This document shows, in pieces, positions 17,460-25,831 of a stretch of 64,000 nt of DNA (the first letter of the stretch is position 1; the number at the start of each line of letters is the position of its first letter). The notes under the pieces were generated by a model, which saw nothing but the letters and a program-made list of their open reading frames with translations, made no database searches and was not told the DNA's origin. Source of the DNA: a bacterium. Its GTDB lineage: Bacteria; Armatimonadota; Fimbriimonadia; Fimbriimonadales; Fimbriimonadaceae. The stretch spans positions 496,001-560,000 of the forward strand of contig JAIXQR010000003.1 of NCBI GenBank assembly GCA_027485645.1, written 5' to 3'. The position numbers and the translations under genes are program-made.

Positions 17460-18431
17460 ATGGGGACTAATTACGACACGGACGAATCGCCGGATAAAGA
17501 TCGTTTGTATCCGGAACTGGCAAAGGCGAACTTGCTTCGAATTCGAGGCGATTACAAGGGGGCCATTGATCAGTGTTTGTCGATTCTCAAGCGATATCCC
17601 GAGGACCACGACGCTCACGTTCTGATTGCCGACATTTATGCCGAGCAGGGCGACTTGTCGCAGGCGGCGCAGTGGTATGAGCTCGCGATTGACATTAGCC
17701 CGAACGCCGGAACTGACCGGGCAAAGCTCGTTCAACTTCAGCAGCGCATTAAGGACCGGGAAGCCGCATCGGCGGCTCAGCAACTCGGATTGCCGCCGGA
17801 GAAGCAGCCGCTTGGGCTTTACATCGGCGTCATGGGCGCGATTGCTCTGGTTGTGGCGATTGGGTCGTACATGCTCGGTCAGCAGGCCATGAAGCCGCCA
17901 GCGGGCAAGAAGTTAGTGCCCATCTCGGCTCCGCTTCAGGCTGATAACTCAACCACGGGCGGAACGGCAACTCCGATGACGATCACTTCCGCGTCTACGA
18001 TTGAAGAAGATCGACTGGTGCAGCAGGCGCTTGCGACCATTTTGCCAAACGGCACGATCTTGATGAACGCGATGCAAGACCCACGAAACAAAGGGCTTGT
18101 GTTGACGGTAAGCGTTCGGCCCGAAGACAACGAGCGAGGAATCGCGGCGGAGCTTGGACGCGCCGCCCTGGTCCAGTATCCCAGCGCGCCGGGCGTGATC
18201 ATGCGGCTCGTGAAATACGGTCGTCTGGCGCACGTTGCCACGGTCTCCCGAGACCGTCTGGCATCGTTGGATACGCCCGAATTCCAGAACGGATCGGCGA
18301 CCTCGGAAGCGGTCGCAAATGCGATTCTGACGGAAGAGTGGTCGGCGGCGGCTTCCGTGAATACGCCGGCTCCAGTGGCACCTGCGAATACCCCGGATGA
18401 CGCCGCTACTCCGACGCCCGGACAGTCATAA
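17460..18431 (+). CDS. TPR protein with a single membrane helix
   Basis: This 323-aa protein has two TPR units at residues 15-85 (AKANLLRIRGDYKGAIDQCL, HVLIADIYAEQGDLSQAAQW), then a single membrane helix at about 121-142 (LGLYIGVMGAIALVVAIGSYML). A 180-residue outer domain follows, ending in a Pro/Ala/Thr-rich tail. The outer domain has no recognised family. The topology puts the TPRs in the cytoplasm. It probably shares a transcript with dut. Confidence 0.75.
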   Translation: MGTNYDTDESPDKDRLYPELAKANLLRIRGDYKGAIDQCLSILKRYPEDHDAHVLIADIYAEQGDLSQAAQWYELAIDISPNAGTDRAKLVQLQQRIKDREAASAAQQLGLPPEKQPLGLYIGVMGAIALVVAIGSYMLGQQAMKPPAGKKLVPISAPLQADNSTTGGTATPMTITSASTIEEDRLVQQALATILPNGTILMNAMQDPRNKGLVLTVSVRPEDNERGIAAELGRAALVQYPSAPGVIMRLVKYGRLAHVATVSRDRLASLDTPEFQNGSATSEAVANAILTEEWSAAASVNTPAPVAPANTPDDAATPTPGQS

Positions 18432-18434
18432 TTT
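18429..18434 (+). promoter_or_regulatory. Possible -10 box of a leaderless promoter
   Basis: TAATTT stands 5 nt before ATG 18440 and overlaps the stop codon of the TPR gene. No SD is visible. The weak consensus keeps this tentative. Confidence 0.3.
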
Positions 18435-18439
18435 AGACG

Positions 18440-19168
18440 ATGCGCCTTACCATCCAGCTTTACACCGTTCGTGACGCCCTGGCCGCCGACCTCGCCGGAA
18501 CTCTTGCCAAGATCAAAGCAATCGGTTTGGAGTATGTCGAACTCGCTGGCGATTACGGCAAGTCGGGCGAGGAGTGGAAAACGATGCTCGATGAGCTTGG
18601 CCTTAAGGCGAGCGGTGCGCACATCGGCGTTGATCAGTTCGAAAACAACTACGACGCGACGGTAGCTTTTGCCAAGGCACTTGGACTTTCGCTCGTGATC
18701 GTTCCTTGGATTGGGAGGGACCGATACGAGAACGGATGGGCGGCCTTTGGTGCACAGCTCGAAGTGATCGCTCAGAAGCTGGCAACGGAAGGAATCAAAC
18801 TGGCATATCACAACCACGATTTCGAGTACGCCGATGGCGATGGATTCTCGGAGCTGTACGCGGCCGCGCCGAGTTTGAACGCCGAAGTGGACGCCGCTTG
18901 GGTGAAGATCGGCGGACACGATCCGGTCGAAGTGATTCGCGGTCTCGGCGCACGCGCCATTGCGGTTCACGGAAAGGACTTCGATCCTTCCGCGACGCCA
19001 CGCTGGGTGCCAGCCGGTACGGGCGTGATGCCGATGGAAGAGGTTGTGAAGACTGCGCAGGCTGGCGGAACCCAGTTCTTGGCCATCGAACTGGACGAAT
19101 CTCCAGCCGATCCGCTTGACGCAGTCGCGGCGAGCTTTGCGTATTACAAAGGCCTCGGCCTGAGCTAA
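18440..19168 (+). CDS. Sugar phosphate isomerase/epimerase (xylose isomerase-like TIM barrel)
   Basis: This 242-aa protein has the AP_endonuc_2 barrel fold: LTIQLYTVRDALAADL, GLEYVELAG, GLKASGAHIGVD, LAYHNHDFEY (metal His/Asp), NAEVDAAWVKIGGHDPVEVI and HGKDFDP, FLAIELDES. These enzymes use a divalent metal and act on sugars or inositol derivatives; the substrate here is unknown. A second family member lies at 39452, with the same LYTVRD-type opening. Confidence 0.87.
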   Translation: MRLTIQLYTVRDALAADLAGTLAKIKAIGLEYVELAGDYGKSGEEWKTMLDELGLKASGAHIGVDQFENNYDATVAFAKALGLSLVIVPWIGRDRYENGWAAFGAQLEVIAQKLATEGIKLAYHNHDFEYADGDGFSELYAAAPSLNAEVDAAWVKIGGHDPVEVIRGLGARAIAVHGKDFDPSATPRWVPAGTGVMPMEEVVKTAQAGGTQFLAIELDESPADPLDAVAASFAYYKGLGLS

Positions 19169-19177
19169 AGGAACCTG

Positions 19178-19378
19178 ATGGGCGGCCACACGGTGCGGCG
19201 GTTATCCATTGCCGTCCTCGTTGTGGTCGCATTATTCCTTCTTTTCCAAGTTGGAGGACCGAATTCGGTCCGCGAGGGTTGGATTCCGTTGGCCCTAGTT
19301 GCCTCGGTTCCAGTGACTTTTGCCCTGATTGCGCTCTGCTTCCTGCGTACGGGCCACCTGCTCCCGCGCAGCGAATGA
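19178..19378 (+). CDS. Small two-helix membrane protein
   Basis: This 66-aa protein has two hydrophobic helices (residues 8-25, LSIAVLVVVALFLLFQVG, and 38-56, LVASVPVTFALIALCFL). No family was recognised. It overlaps the next gene by ATGA, so the two are coupled. A longer upstream start is not available. Confidence 0.55.
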   Translation: MGGHTVRRLSIAVLVVVALFLLFQVGGPNSVREGWIPLALVASVPVTFALIALCFLRTGHLLPRSE

Positions 19379-19617
19379 TCCAAGTTGGTGCGACTTTCTA
19401 TGTTGGCGATCCGCTGACCGTGGCTCGGGGCCTCCACAAGAAACAGATGCGGCAAGAAACCTTTGATCTTCTGGAGCAGGCGCTGCAAGAAGAGCCGGGC
19501 CGGGTCGACCTGATCAAAGAACACCTTGACCTTTGCACGTTTCTTCCTCATCCTGCTAGGGCGGCTGAGCTTAAACGCCGGCTGGCCGAAATTGAAGCAA
19601 AGCTGCCACCCCGATAA
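19375..19617 (+). CDS. Small helical protein, TPR-like
   Basis: This 80-aa protein has helix pairs (ARGLHKKQMRQETFDLLEQALQEEP and DLIKEHLDLCTFLPHPARAAELKRRLAEIEAKL) resembling one or two degenerate TPR units. The start ATG overlaps the upstream stop (ATGA). An in-frame start at 19279 is open but would overlap the two-helix gene by 100 nt. The function is unknown. It may be the soluble partner of the small membrane protein. Confidence 0.6.
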   Translation: MIQVGATFYVGDPLTVARGLHKKQMRQETFDLLEQALQEEPGRVDLIKEHLDLCTFLPHPARAAELKRRLAEIEAKLPPR

Positions 19618-19668
19618 GACCCGACAGGTACACTCCCTATTCGGAGATGTGCGGTTTAGCCGCATCAA

Positions 19669-21219
19669 ATGATGGCGAAGAATCAGGCTCGTCCCGATGA
19701 ACCAACTAACGGTCCGGCAGCGTTAGCAGCGGAGCCAGCGGCTTCGATTATCCAAGAAATCTCCAAAATTCCCACTCCGGAAGAGTCGACGCAACCCATG
19801 GCAAACGAACAATTTGATGCTGATCTAATCGTTATCGGTTCCGGACCCGGTGGATACCACGCCGCAATTCGCGCCGCGCAACTTGGCGCGAACGTCATTT
19901 GCGTTGAGCGCGAGTATCTCGGCGGAACCTGTCTGAACTGGGGATGCATCCCTAGCAAGGCGATGATCGCAGCAGCCGAGCGACTGCACCACGTCAAGCA
20001 CGCGGCTGACTTTGGGGTTTTGGTCAATGGCGATGTCACGGTCAACTTCGAGAAGTTGATGGCGCACAAGGAGAAGGTTGTCCTCACCGAGCGCGGCGGC
20101 ATCGGCATGTTGTTCAAGAAGAACAAGATTCGCCACGTTGAAGGGTTTGCAAGCTTCACCGACGCCCACACCATTTCGGTGGACAAGGACGGAGTTAAGA
20201 CTTCGCTCCGAGCCAAGAACTTCATCATCGCAACCGGTGCAACCGCAATTCGGCCAAACATTCCGGGCCTTGGTGATGCTGGTCGCGATCAGGGAATTTG
20301 GACCTCGGACGACGCGGTTACCGCGCCATTCATTCCAAAGCGACTTCTGATCCTCGGTGGCGGTGCCATCGGCTGCGAATTCTCCTACGTCTTCAACAGC
20401 CTCGGAACCCAGGTTACGGTCGTCGAAATGATGCCAAACCTGATCCCGCTCATGGATACGGACCTTGGGGTGGAACTGGGCAAGCTGCTCGGACGCCAGG
20501 GCGTCAAGATGAAGGTCGGATCCGCGCTTGAGAAGGTAGAGCGCGTCGGCGATGCTTGGAAGTGCACGGTTAAGAAAGGCGCCGACGTCGAAGAAATCGA
20601 AGTCGACGTGGTCCTCCTTGGCGTTGGCCGAAAGGCAGCAATCGACGGACTTAACCTCGAAAGCATCGGCGTGAAGCTTCACCGAAAGGGAATTGAAGTT
20701 GCGGATGACTCGATGGTCACGAGCGTGCCTCACATCTACGCGATTGGCGACGTTACCGGACGAATTCAGCTGGCTCACACCGCCATGCACGAAGGCACGA
20801 TCGCTGCGCAGAACATCGTTCGCGGTGAGAGCAAGAAGGCCAAGTACAAGGCCGTTCCAAACGCGGTCTACACCAACCCAGAAGTGGCCAGCGTCGGCCT
20901 CACCGAAGGCGAAGCCAAAGAGAAAGGGTACGACGTCGTCGTTGGCCGAAGCAAATTCATGATCTTCGGAAAGGCGATGGCGATCAAGGAAACCGACGGT
21001 TTCGTCAAGGTCGTTGCCGAGAAGAAGTACGGCGAGATCCTTGGCGTACACATGATCGGCGCGCACACGACGGACATGATTCAGGAATTGGTGGTTGCCC
21101 TCAATCACGAAGCAACGCTTGAATCGATGGCCGAGTGCATCCATGCGCACCCAACCATGAGCGAAGCAATCTTCGAGGCGATTGAGGACGCTCAGGGTCA
21201 CGCGATCCACAAGATGTAA
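19669..21219 (+). CDS. lpdA: Dihydrolipoyl dehydrogenase
   Basis: This E3 flavoprotein reoxidises dihydrolipoamide in pyruvate or 2-oxoacid dehydrogenase and glycine cleavage complexes. It has FAD motif GSGPGGYHAAIRAAQLG, redox disulfide GGTCLNWGCIPSKA, NAD motif GGGAIGCEFSYVFNSLG, AIGDVTGRIQLAHTA and the dimer-interface HAHPTMSEA with catalytic His. With ATG 19669 it is 516 aa, with an N-terminal Ala/Pro/Glu-rich stretch of 43 residues. ATG 19798 (MANEQFDADLIVIG, GGAAGAG 12 nt upstream) gives 473 aa, the usual length, and may be the true start. Confidence 0.93.
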   Translation: MMAKNQARPDEPTNGPAALAAEPAASIIQEISKIPTPEESTQPMANEQFDADLIVIGSGPGGYHAAIRAAQLGANVICVEREYLGGTCLNWGCIPSKAMIAAAERLHHVKHAADFGVLVNGDVTVNFEKLMAHKEKVVLTERGGIGMLFKKNKIRHVEGFASFTDAHTISVDKDGVKTSLRAKNFIIATGATAIRPNIPGLGDAGRDQGIWTSDDAVTAPFIPKRLLILGGGAIGCEFSYVFNSLGTQVTVVEMMPNLIPLMDTDLGVELGKLLGRQGVKMKVGSALEKVERVGDAWKCTVKKGADVEEIEVDVVLLGVGRKAAIDGLNLESIGVKLHRKGIEVADDSMVTSVPHIYAIGDVTGRIQLAHTAMHEGTIAAQNIVRGESKKAKYKAVPNAVYTNPEVASVGLTEGEAKEKGYDVVVGRSKFMIFGKAMAIKETDGFVKVVAEKKYGEILGVHMIGAHTTDMIQELVVALNHEATLESMAECIHAHPTMSEAIFEAIEDAQGHAIHKM

Positions 21220-21260
21220 CCAAACCGGTTACGAAACCTGGTAATTTCTACGGCATCGAG

Positions 21261-22313
21261 ATGATTCGCAAATGGGTTGAGCATCTCGATGCGTATTTCA
21301 GTCCAAAAAGTCCTAATGTCAATCTAGGCTGGGCATTTTTATTCGCCCTGGTGATTGGTGGGGTGGACTATTTTCTCCCCGGAGAGCTTTACGTTCTGTA
21401 CCTGTTCCCGGTCGCATTCGCGAGTTGGTACGGAGGCGCGAGTTACGGTTTGGTCGTCGCCATCTATGCGGCAACGGCAATCCTGGTTTCTGACTCTTTT
21501 CTTGAACGTCGCTTCGTTGACCCATTACCGCCGGTCATTACGTTCGTTGTCCGGCTAGTCTCGTACGCCTTGATGGCGCTACTGGTTGGTCAGCTGAAGG
21601 AAGCGCAGCGGCTACAGCAGCAGCTCACCGAGTTCATTGTTCATGACATTCGGTCTCCTCTGACCTCCTCGATCTCCGGTCTCGAAACGTTGCAGCAGAT
21701 TTCGGACGGGATGGATGACATTCAGAAGGAGATGGTTGAACTCGCGTTGGTGGGTAGCCAGCGAGCGCTCGGGCTCGTGAACGGGATTCTCGATGTTTCC
21801 AAGCTCCAGAACGGCAAGATGGAACCGGACTGGCAACTGGTGCGAGTGGAAGATGTGGTGGCGGGTGCGGTGGACGATGTCGCACTCTGGGCGCAGACCA
21901 ATGACGTTGCGCTGAAGGTCGAGGTCCGCGCCGGCGAATGGGTGCTCGATCCGACGTTAATTCGCCGAGTGATGGTGAACCTACTCAGCAACGCTCTCAA
22001 GTTCTCCAAGCCTCAGTCGCAGATCGTGATTGTCGCCGAGAGCCAGAACAACGTTTTGCGCATCAGCATTGCCGACCAAGGGCCGGGAATTCCGCCGGAA
22101 TTTCGCCAGTCGATTTTTGAGCCGTTTAGTCAGGTGAAAGGCACCAAGGGCGGTACCGGGCTTGGCCTTACTTTCTGCCGACTCGCGGTCAACTCACATG
22201 GCGGCCACATTTGGCTCGAAAGCACGGTGGGCAAAGGCACCACGATGATCTTTACCTTGCCTCAGCAGGTACTGCCAACGGCGCCGAACAGTAAACTGGA
22301 ACCCAAAGCATGA
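21261..22313 (+). CDS. Membrane sensor histidine kinase
   Basis: This 350-aa kinase has an N-terminal membrane region of four helices (residues 18-110, DUF4118/MASE-like, with little outside the membrane). The phosphoacceptor box is FIVHDIRSPLTSS with His128. The HATPase domain has N box NLLSNALKFSK, G1 DQGPGIPPEFR, F box FEPFSQV and G2 GTGLGLTFCRLAVNSHGG. No response regulator gene is adjacent, so it is an orphan. It shares ATGA with queF downstream. Confidence 0.88.
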   Translation: MIRKWVEHLDAYFSPKSPNVNLGWAFLFALVIGGVDYFLPGELYVLYLFPVAFASWYGGASYGLVVAIYAATAILVSDSFLERRFVDPLPPVITFVVRLVSYALMALLVGQLKEAQRLQQQLTEFIVHDIRSPLTSSISGLETLQQISDGMDDIQKEMVELALVGSQRALGLVNGILDVSKLQNGKMEPDWQLVRVEDVVAGAVDDVALWAQTNDVALKVEVRAGEWVLDPTLIRRVMVNLLSNALKFSKPQSQIVIVAESQNNVLRISIADQGPGIPPEFRQSIFEPFSQVKGTKGGTGLGLTFCRLAVNSHGGHIWLESTVGKGTTMIFTLPQQVLPTAPNSKLEPKA

Positions 22314-22651
22314 GCATTTTAGAGACCTTCCCGAACCCGGCGGTTGGCCGCGACTACACGATCAAGCACGTCTGCCCCGAGTTCACCAGCGTTTGCCCCA
22401 AGACCGGCCAGCCCGACTTCGCGACCATTGAACTGGAATACATCCCGAACGAGCTCTGCGTCGAGCTGAAGTCGCTGAAGCTGTACTACTACTCTTTCCG
22501 AAACGAAGGGATCTATTACGAGGCCGTAACGAATCGACTGCTGAACGAGATTTCCGAATCGTGTTCGCCACGCTGGATGCGCATCACCGGCCACTTCAAC
22601 GTCCGCGGTGGCATTAGCAGCGTCATCACGGTCGAAACTGGTTCTCGCTGA
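22310..22651 (+). CDS. queF: NADPH-dependent preQ0 reductase QueF
   Basis: This 113-aa protein is a unimodular QueF that reduces 7-cyano-7-deazaguanine (preQ0) to preQ1 for queuosine tRNA modification. Diagnostic motifs are SVCPKTGQPDFATI (the catalytic Cys that forms a thioimide) and ELKSLKLYYYSFRNEGIYYEA (QueF motif with Glu), plus MRITGHFNVRGG. It overlaps the histidine kinase by 4 nt, an odd partnership probably due to compact packing rather than shared function. Confidence 0.95.
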   Translation: MSILETFPNPAVGRDYTIKHVCPEFTSVCPKTGQPDFATIELEYIPNELCVELKSLKLYYYSFRNEGIYYEAVTNRLLNEISESCSPRWMRITGHFNVRGGISSVITVETGSR

Positions 22652-22688
22652 TCCGCGCTCGCTTGGAGTGGATATCTGAGAGGTCGAA

Positions 22689-22714
22689 AAATTCCAGTCC
22701 GATGACTGGAATTT
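22689..22714. repeat. Perfect inverted repeat, 11-nt arms
   Basis: AAATTCCAGTC and GACTGGAATTT flank a 4-nt CGAT. It lies 38 nt after the queF stop and 96 nt before the next start. It could be a transcription stop for queF, but no T tract follows, or an operator for the downstream gene. Confidence 0.5.
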
Positions 22715-22809
22715 GCTTGTACTATTTCTGCAACGGTTCAGAGTAACGCGATTGCTGTAGGGAAACCTTACGATTTGCTTGCATAAGAGCCAGCTCGAAT
22801 TGAGTTCAG

Positions 22810-23397
22810 ATGGTTACTCTCAGTAAATCCTTTGGAATCGCCTCTGGAATGGCCGTGTTGATTGCTGGTTTTGGGGTCGGACGCGCCATGGCGGGCCCTG
22901 CGAGACCAGCCGAAGCAGTCAAAGCACAAGGCCGAGCGGAGGTGCGCGAACCTCGACCAGAGCATGTTGAAGCAGGGGTGAATCACCTTCGTTCAATCTA
23001 TGCCCGTCTGAAGGCGAAAGACTTTTCGGAATCCGCGATCCGTGCGCTGTCCAAGAGTGACCGGCGAATGCCATTTTCCGATCTTGCGGAGAATGTCACG
23101 TTCCACAAGTCGACGAACCTCGGGTTCCCGAAGTATGCAGAGAGGCCGGAGGTTCTTGCGGTGACGGAGGTGTACCACTACTACAATCGCACGGAGAAGG
23201 CACCAGGCGTGAATCGGTTCCAGCCTCGTGGCTATCATCTCGTCCTCTTCCGCGACGGAGAAATAGGCAAGTTCACCGAGTGCGAGTTACGATTCCCTGC
23301 GGAACCCGATAAAGACGGGGTCTATCACGTTCTCTATCCGAAATCGAAAGGTTACGATAAAGGCGCGCAAACGCCGGAATGTGAGTTTTCTGAGTAG
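22810..23397 (+). CDS. Secreted protein of unknown function
   Basis: This 195-aa protein starts with a signal-peptide-like segment (MVTLSKSFGIASGMAVLIAGFGVGRAMA, cleavage near residue 28). The mature part begins with a charged Glu/Arg/Pro stretch, then a globular region (AVTEVYHYYNRTEKAPGVNRF, YHLVLFRDGEIGKFTECELRFP). No family was recognised. The upstream gap holds the inverted repeat at 22689-22714. Confidence 0.6.
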   Translation: MVTLSKSFGIASGMAVLIAGFGVGRAMAGPARPAEAVKAQGRAEVREPRPEHVEAGVNHLRSIYARLKAKDFSESAIRALSKSDRRMPFSDLAENVTFHKSTNLGFPKYAERPEVLAVTEVYHYYNRTEKAPGVNRFQPRGYHLVLFRDGEIGKFTECELRFPAEPDKDGVYHVLYPKSKGYDKGAQTPECEFSE

Positions 23398-23444
23398 CCG
23401 AAGCCGGAATAATCCATTTGGATGGCTGAAAGCATCGCGACCTT

Positions 23445-24626
23445 CTAGAACGCGGTGCTTTCAACTGATTTCAGAACAATCGAATTCATTTCTGTTTGCT
23501 GCAGGAGCATCGACTCAAGTAAAGAAGCTTGAACAGCCGCACGGTGCAAGTTGAAGTCCGCCGGCTGGTCCTGCAACACGTAGTAGGTGTCGCCCCGCAA
23601 GTAGTCGGTGAAGAACCTTAAGCACTGCTCCCAGGCCAGGCTTAGCGGCGCGATGCTGAGGGCTTGGACCTCGGCATCGGTCAGCTCGTCGGCAAGCGAG
23701 AGGAATCCGTTTACGGCAGCCTCGAAGGTTGGCAGGTGGAAACTGACTTGGTCCGCATTCTCAGCGTGCTCACCGGCAAGGTTTGCTACCGAGCGCATGC
23801 TGTCACCAAAGTCGACGAGCCAGGTGTGCGGCATGACGGTATCTAGATCGATCAAGGCACAAATTTCGGCGGAGGAAGCATCGAATAAGAAGTTGTCGAG
23901 CTTGGTGTCGCCATGGATGACGGTTCGATCGAGGTCGCCCGAAGCTAGACCTGCGCTCAGATACCGACCTTCGGCAAGGTGGGCTTGCAGGAGATTCGAG
24001 ATTCGCTGCGCGACGGGATGATCGCGCCGTGTTTCGAACTCAGCATCGCTAAGACTGCGCTCGAAATGACGTCCCGTTGACTGCCGCAATTCTGGACTTT
24101 CGGGAAGGTAAGCCGTTACGTCCCCGGACCAAATCGCCTGGTGCTGTCGCCAGTATTGTTCGGCATCGCGGTAGCCAGGCAGACTGGGTTCGATTTCCTC
24201 GGCCACGAGCATCGAGCCAATGGCTCGCGAGATCGCCAGACCTCGGCCAAGTTCGAAGCTGGCATTGGCGGGAGCGCCGTCCAGCTTTCTAAACCCGCGC
24301 ACGTTTGGGAGCAGGCGACAAGCGCGCCACCAGCCGCTATCGGATTCCAGCCATGGGTTGTCGCTCATGGTTTCGGCGAGTTCAAGTTCGCGCCAACCGA
24401 GTTCGGGATTCACCAGAGCGAATGCATTCGAAGCATCGAGCCATTGAACGTAGCCAGTCATAACGCGGTCGGGGAATCGAAAGACTTCCGGGTTAATTCT
24501 TTGCAGCAGCCAGTCGCCTTCAGCTACGACCCGGTATGCGTCGGAGTTGATGTTGCCTTTATCTTCGAATGGCTCAATCCGTTCGATGTCTCCGAGATCA
24601 AATTGGGCGGCAATTTCGTTAATCAT
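23445..24626 (-). CDS. Aminoglycoside-phosphotransferase-fold kinase, N-acetylhexosamine-kinase (NahK)-like
   Basis: This 393-aa kinase has the APH fold. The catalytic loop VIHGDTKLDNFLFD and metal site LIDLDTVMPHTWLVDFGDS match the N-acetylhexosamine 1-kinase/NrdK group more than antibiotic-resistance enzymes. The N-terminal lobe has NSDAYRVV and a LLQRINPEVF strand with Arg in place of the usual Lys. The likely reaction is ATP-dependent phosphorylation of a free sugar. ATG 24626 was chosen because the frame continues with basic sequence only. A GH20 hexosaminidase is present at 47.9 kb and could supply N-acetylhexosamine. Confidence 0.82.
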   Translation of the reverse strand: MINEIAAQFDLGDIERIEPFEDKGNINSDAYRVVAEGDWLLQRINPEVFRFPDRVMTGYVQWLDASNAFALVNPELGWRELELAETMSDNPWLESDSGWWRACRLLPNVRGFRKLDGAPANASFELGRGLAISRAIGSMLVAEEIEPSLPGYRDAEQYWRQHQAIWSGDVTAYLPESPELRQSTGRHFERSLSDAEFETRRDHPVAQRISNLLQAHLAEGRYLSAGLASGDLDRTVIHGDTKLDNFLFDASSAEICALIDLDTVMPHTWLVDFGDSMRSVANLAGEHAENADQVSFHLPTFEAAVNGFLSLADELTDAEVQALSIAPLSLAWEQCLRFFTDYLRGDTYYVLQDQPADFNLHRAAVQASLLESMLLQQTEMNSIVLKSVESTAF

Positions 24627-24815
24627 GGTCGGCTTCTGGTCGCTCAAGGCGGTTCGGGAGCGCCTCCGCAAAGGATGACCAAGCTACCCAAACTTGGTGC
24701 CCTTAAATGGGTAACTGCCTCAGCAAAACTGCGGAGTTTTTCGCATAAAACGAAGAGTAGGGTGCACTTAACTTATCGCCCTGCTGGCTTTCACTATACT
24801 TTCGGGGTAGCTACC

Positions 24816-25253
24816 ATGTCCATTGTCGTTCAGGATTCAACTTCACTACAGCCCGTGGAAGAAATTATTCAGGGGGAAGTGTCCAAGGCGAGGGAGGCTT
24901 ATAAGCCAATCTCGCGACGAATGATTGCGCTTGCCTTGGCAGAAAAGCGCAAGATGCAGTTCAAAGAAGCGATGGATTTGGTCGACGAATACTGCGACGA
25001 ACATGAGCCGGCGATTCCTGGCTACATCTCATCTGAATTCGGAATCTATTATCTAAAAGTCGTAGCAGTGGCAAATGTCGGCATTGGCATCTTCTTGTGC
25101 TACCTCGGAGTCCAAGCGTTCAAGAATCCACGAGCACCGGGCTTGCCGTCCTACGCGTGGTTCGTTCTCGGAACGTTGTTCGTGGGCTTTGCGGCTTTGT
25201 GCTGGGTCAAGTCGGTTGAGCGCGCCCTTGGCGGGCCGAAAGACGCCGCCTAA
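24816..25253 (+). CDS. Two-helix membrane protein of unknown function
   Basis: This 145-aa protein has a cytoplasmic N-terminal half of charged helices (EVSKAREAYKPISRRMIALAL, EKRKMQFKEAMDLVDEYCDEHE), then two membrane helices (residues 81-99 and 110-130). TATACT lies 15 nt before the start region. An open frame extends to 24141, but that part lies antisense to the kinase gene, so ATG 24816 is the start. No family was recognised. Confidence 0.65.
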   Translation: MSIVVQDSTSLQPVEEIIQGEVSKAREAYKPISRRMIALALAEKRKMQFKEAMDLVDEYCDEHEPAIPGYISSEFGIYYLKVVAVANVGIGIFLCYLGVQAFKNPRAPGLPSYAWFVLGTLFVGFAALCWVKSVERALGGPKDAA

Positions 25254-25254
25254 A

Positions 25255-25761
25255 TCAACACGGTTCGGCTTTCTTTTGGGTAATAAATGCCGCCTGTTCT
25301 TCGGGTGACAAGATCACTACATTCACCTTGGCCTTCTCGATGAAGGCTTCAAACGGAAGCGGGTCGATCTGACCCGATTTTATGAACTCGTCGTACATCG
25401 CTTCCAGAACTGCGACTTCGCTCGGCGCACCGTCGAAGGCGTCGACCCAGAGTCCGGGACGGTCCTCCGAAGTGCGGTAGGCGACGGCGGCAACGTGGGC
25501 TGGGAAAGGCGGTGCGAGTTCATCCTCGATGCTTCCGTCAACGGCCCAAGCCCCGTTCCAAGCGGCGAGGCCCTGTCTTTCAAGTTGGACCTTCGCTTCC
25601 TCAGTCGTTTCACGGCACACGGCCACCACGACGGTAGCGCTATCGGCGGAGGCGGACGTAACCAGGCTGCCGCCGGGATGAGCCGAAATGTAGGCGTCGG
25701 CAATGCCCAAAACCCGTTTCACCGTCGGCGCAAATTCGATAAATGGAACCCGAAGCGTCAC
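25255..25761 (-). CDS. Conserved-looking soluble protein of unknown function
   Basis: This 168-aa protein without signal peptide or membrane helix has an alternating alpha/beta pattern (GGSLVTSASADSATVVVAVCRE, TEEAKVQLERQGLAAWNGAW, VNVVILSPEEQAAFI). I recognise no family. It converges with the two-helix membrane gene, 1 nt apart, and is divergent from acsA. Confidence 0.55.
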   Translation of the reverse strand: MTLRVPFIEFAPTVKRVLGIADAYISAHPGGSLVTSASADSATVVVAVCRETTEEAKVQLERQGLAAWNGAWAVDGSIEDELAPPFPAHVAAVAYRTSEDRPGLWVDAFDGAPSEVAVLEAMYDEFIKSGQIDPLPFEAFIEKAKVNVVILSPEEQAAFITQKKAEPC

Positions 25762-25831
25762 TTGCCTATTCTATCGCGCTAAAATCCGTTGGCCGCTCGG
25801 AAAGCTCTGAGCCCGGCCAGGAAAGACGTAG

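Noticed and set aside
17936-19189. Minus-strand frame of 417 codons over the TPR gene and the TIM-barrel gene
   Set aside because: Both plus-strand genes have clear folds; the minus frame crosses their boundary and shows no family.
19825-21210. Minus-strand frame of 461 codons antisense to lpdA
   Set aside because: The plus strand encodes a complete dihydrolipoyl dehydrogenase.
24141-24815. Upstream in-frame extension of the 24816 membrane gene
   Set aside because: It lies antisense to the NahK-like kinase and has no homology-like pattern; ATG 24816 is a natural start.
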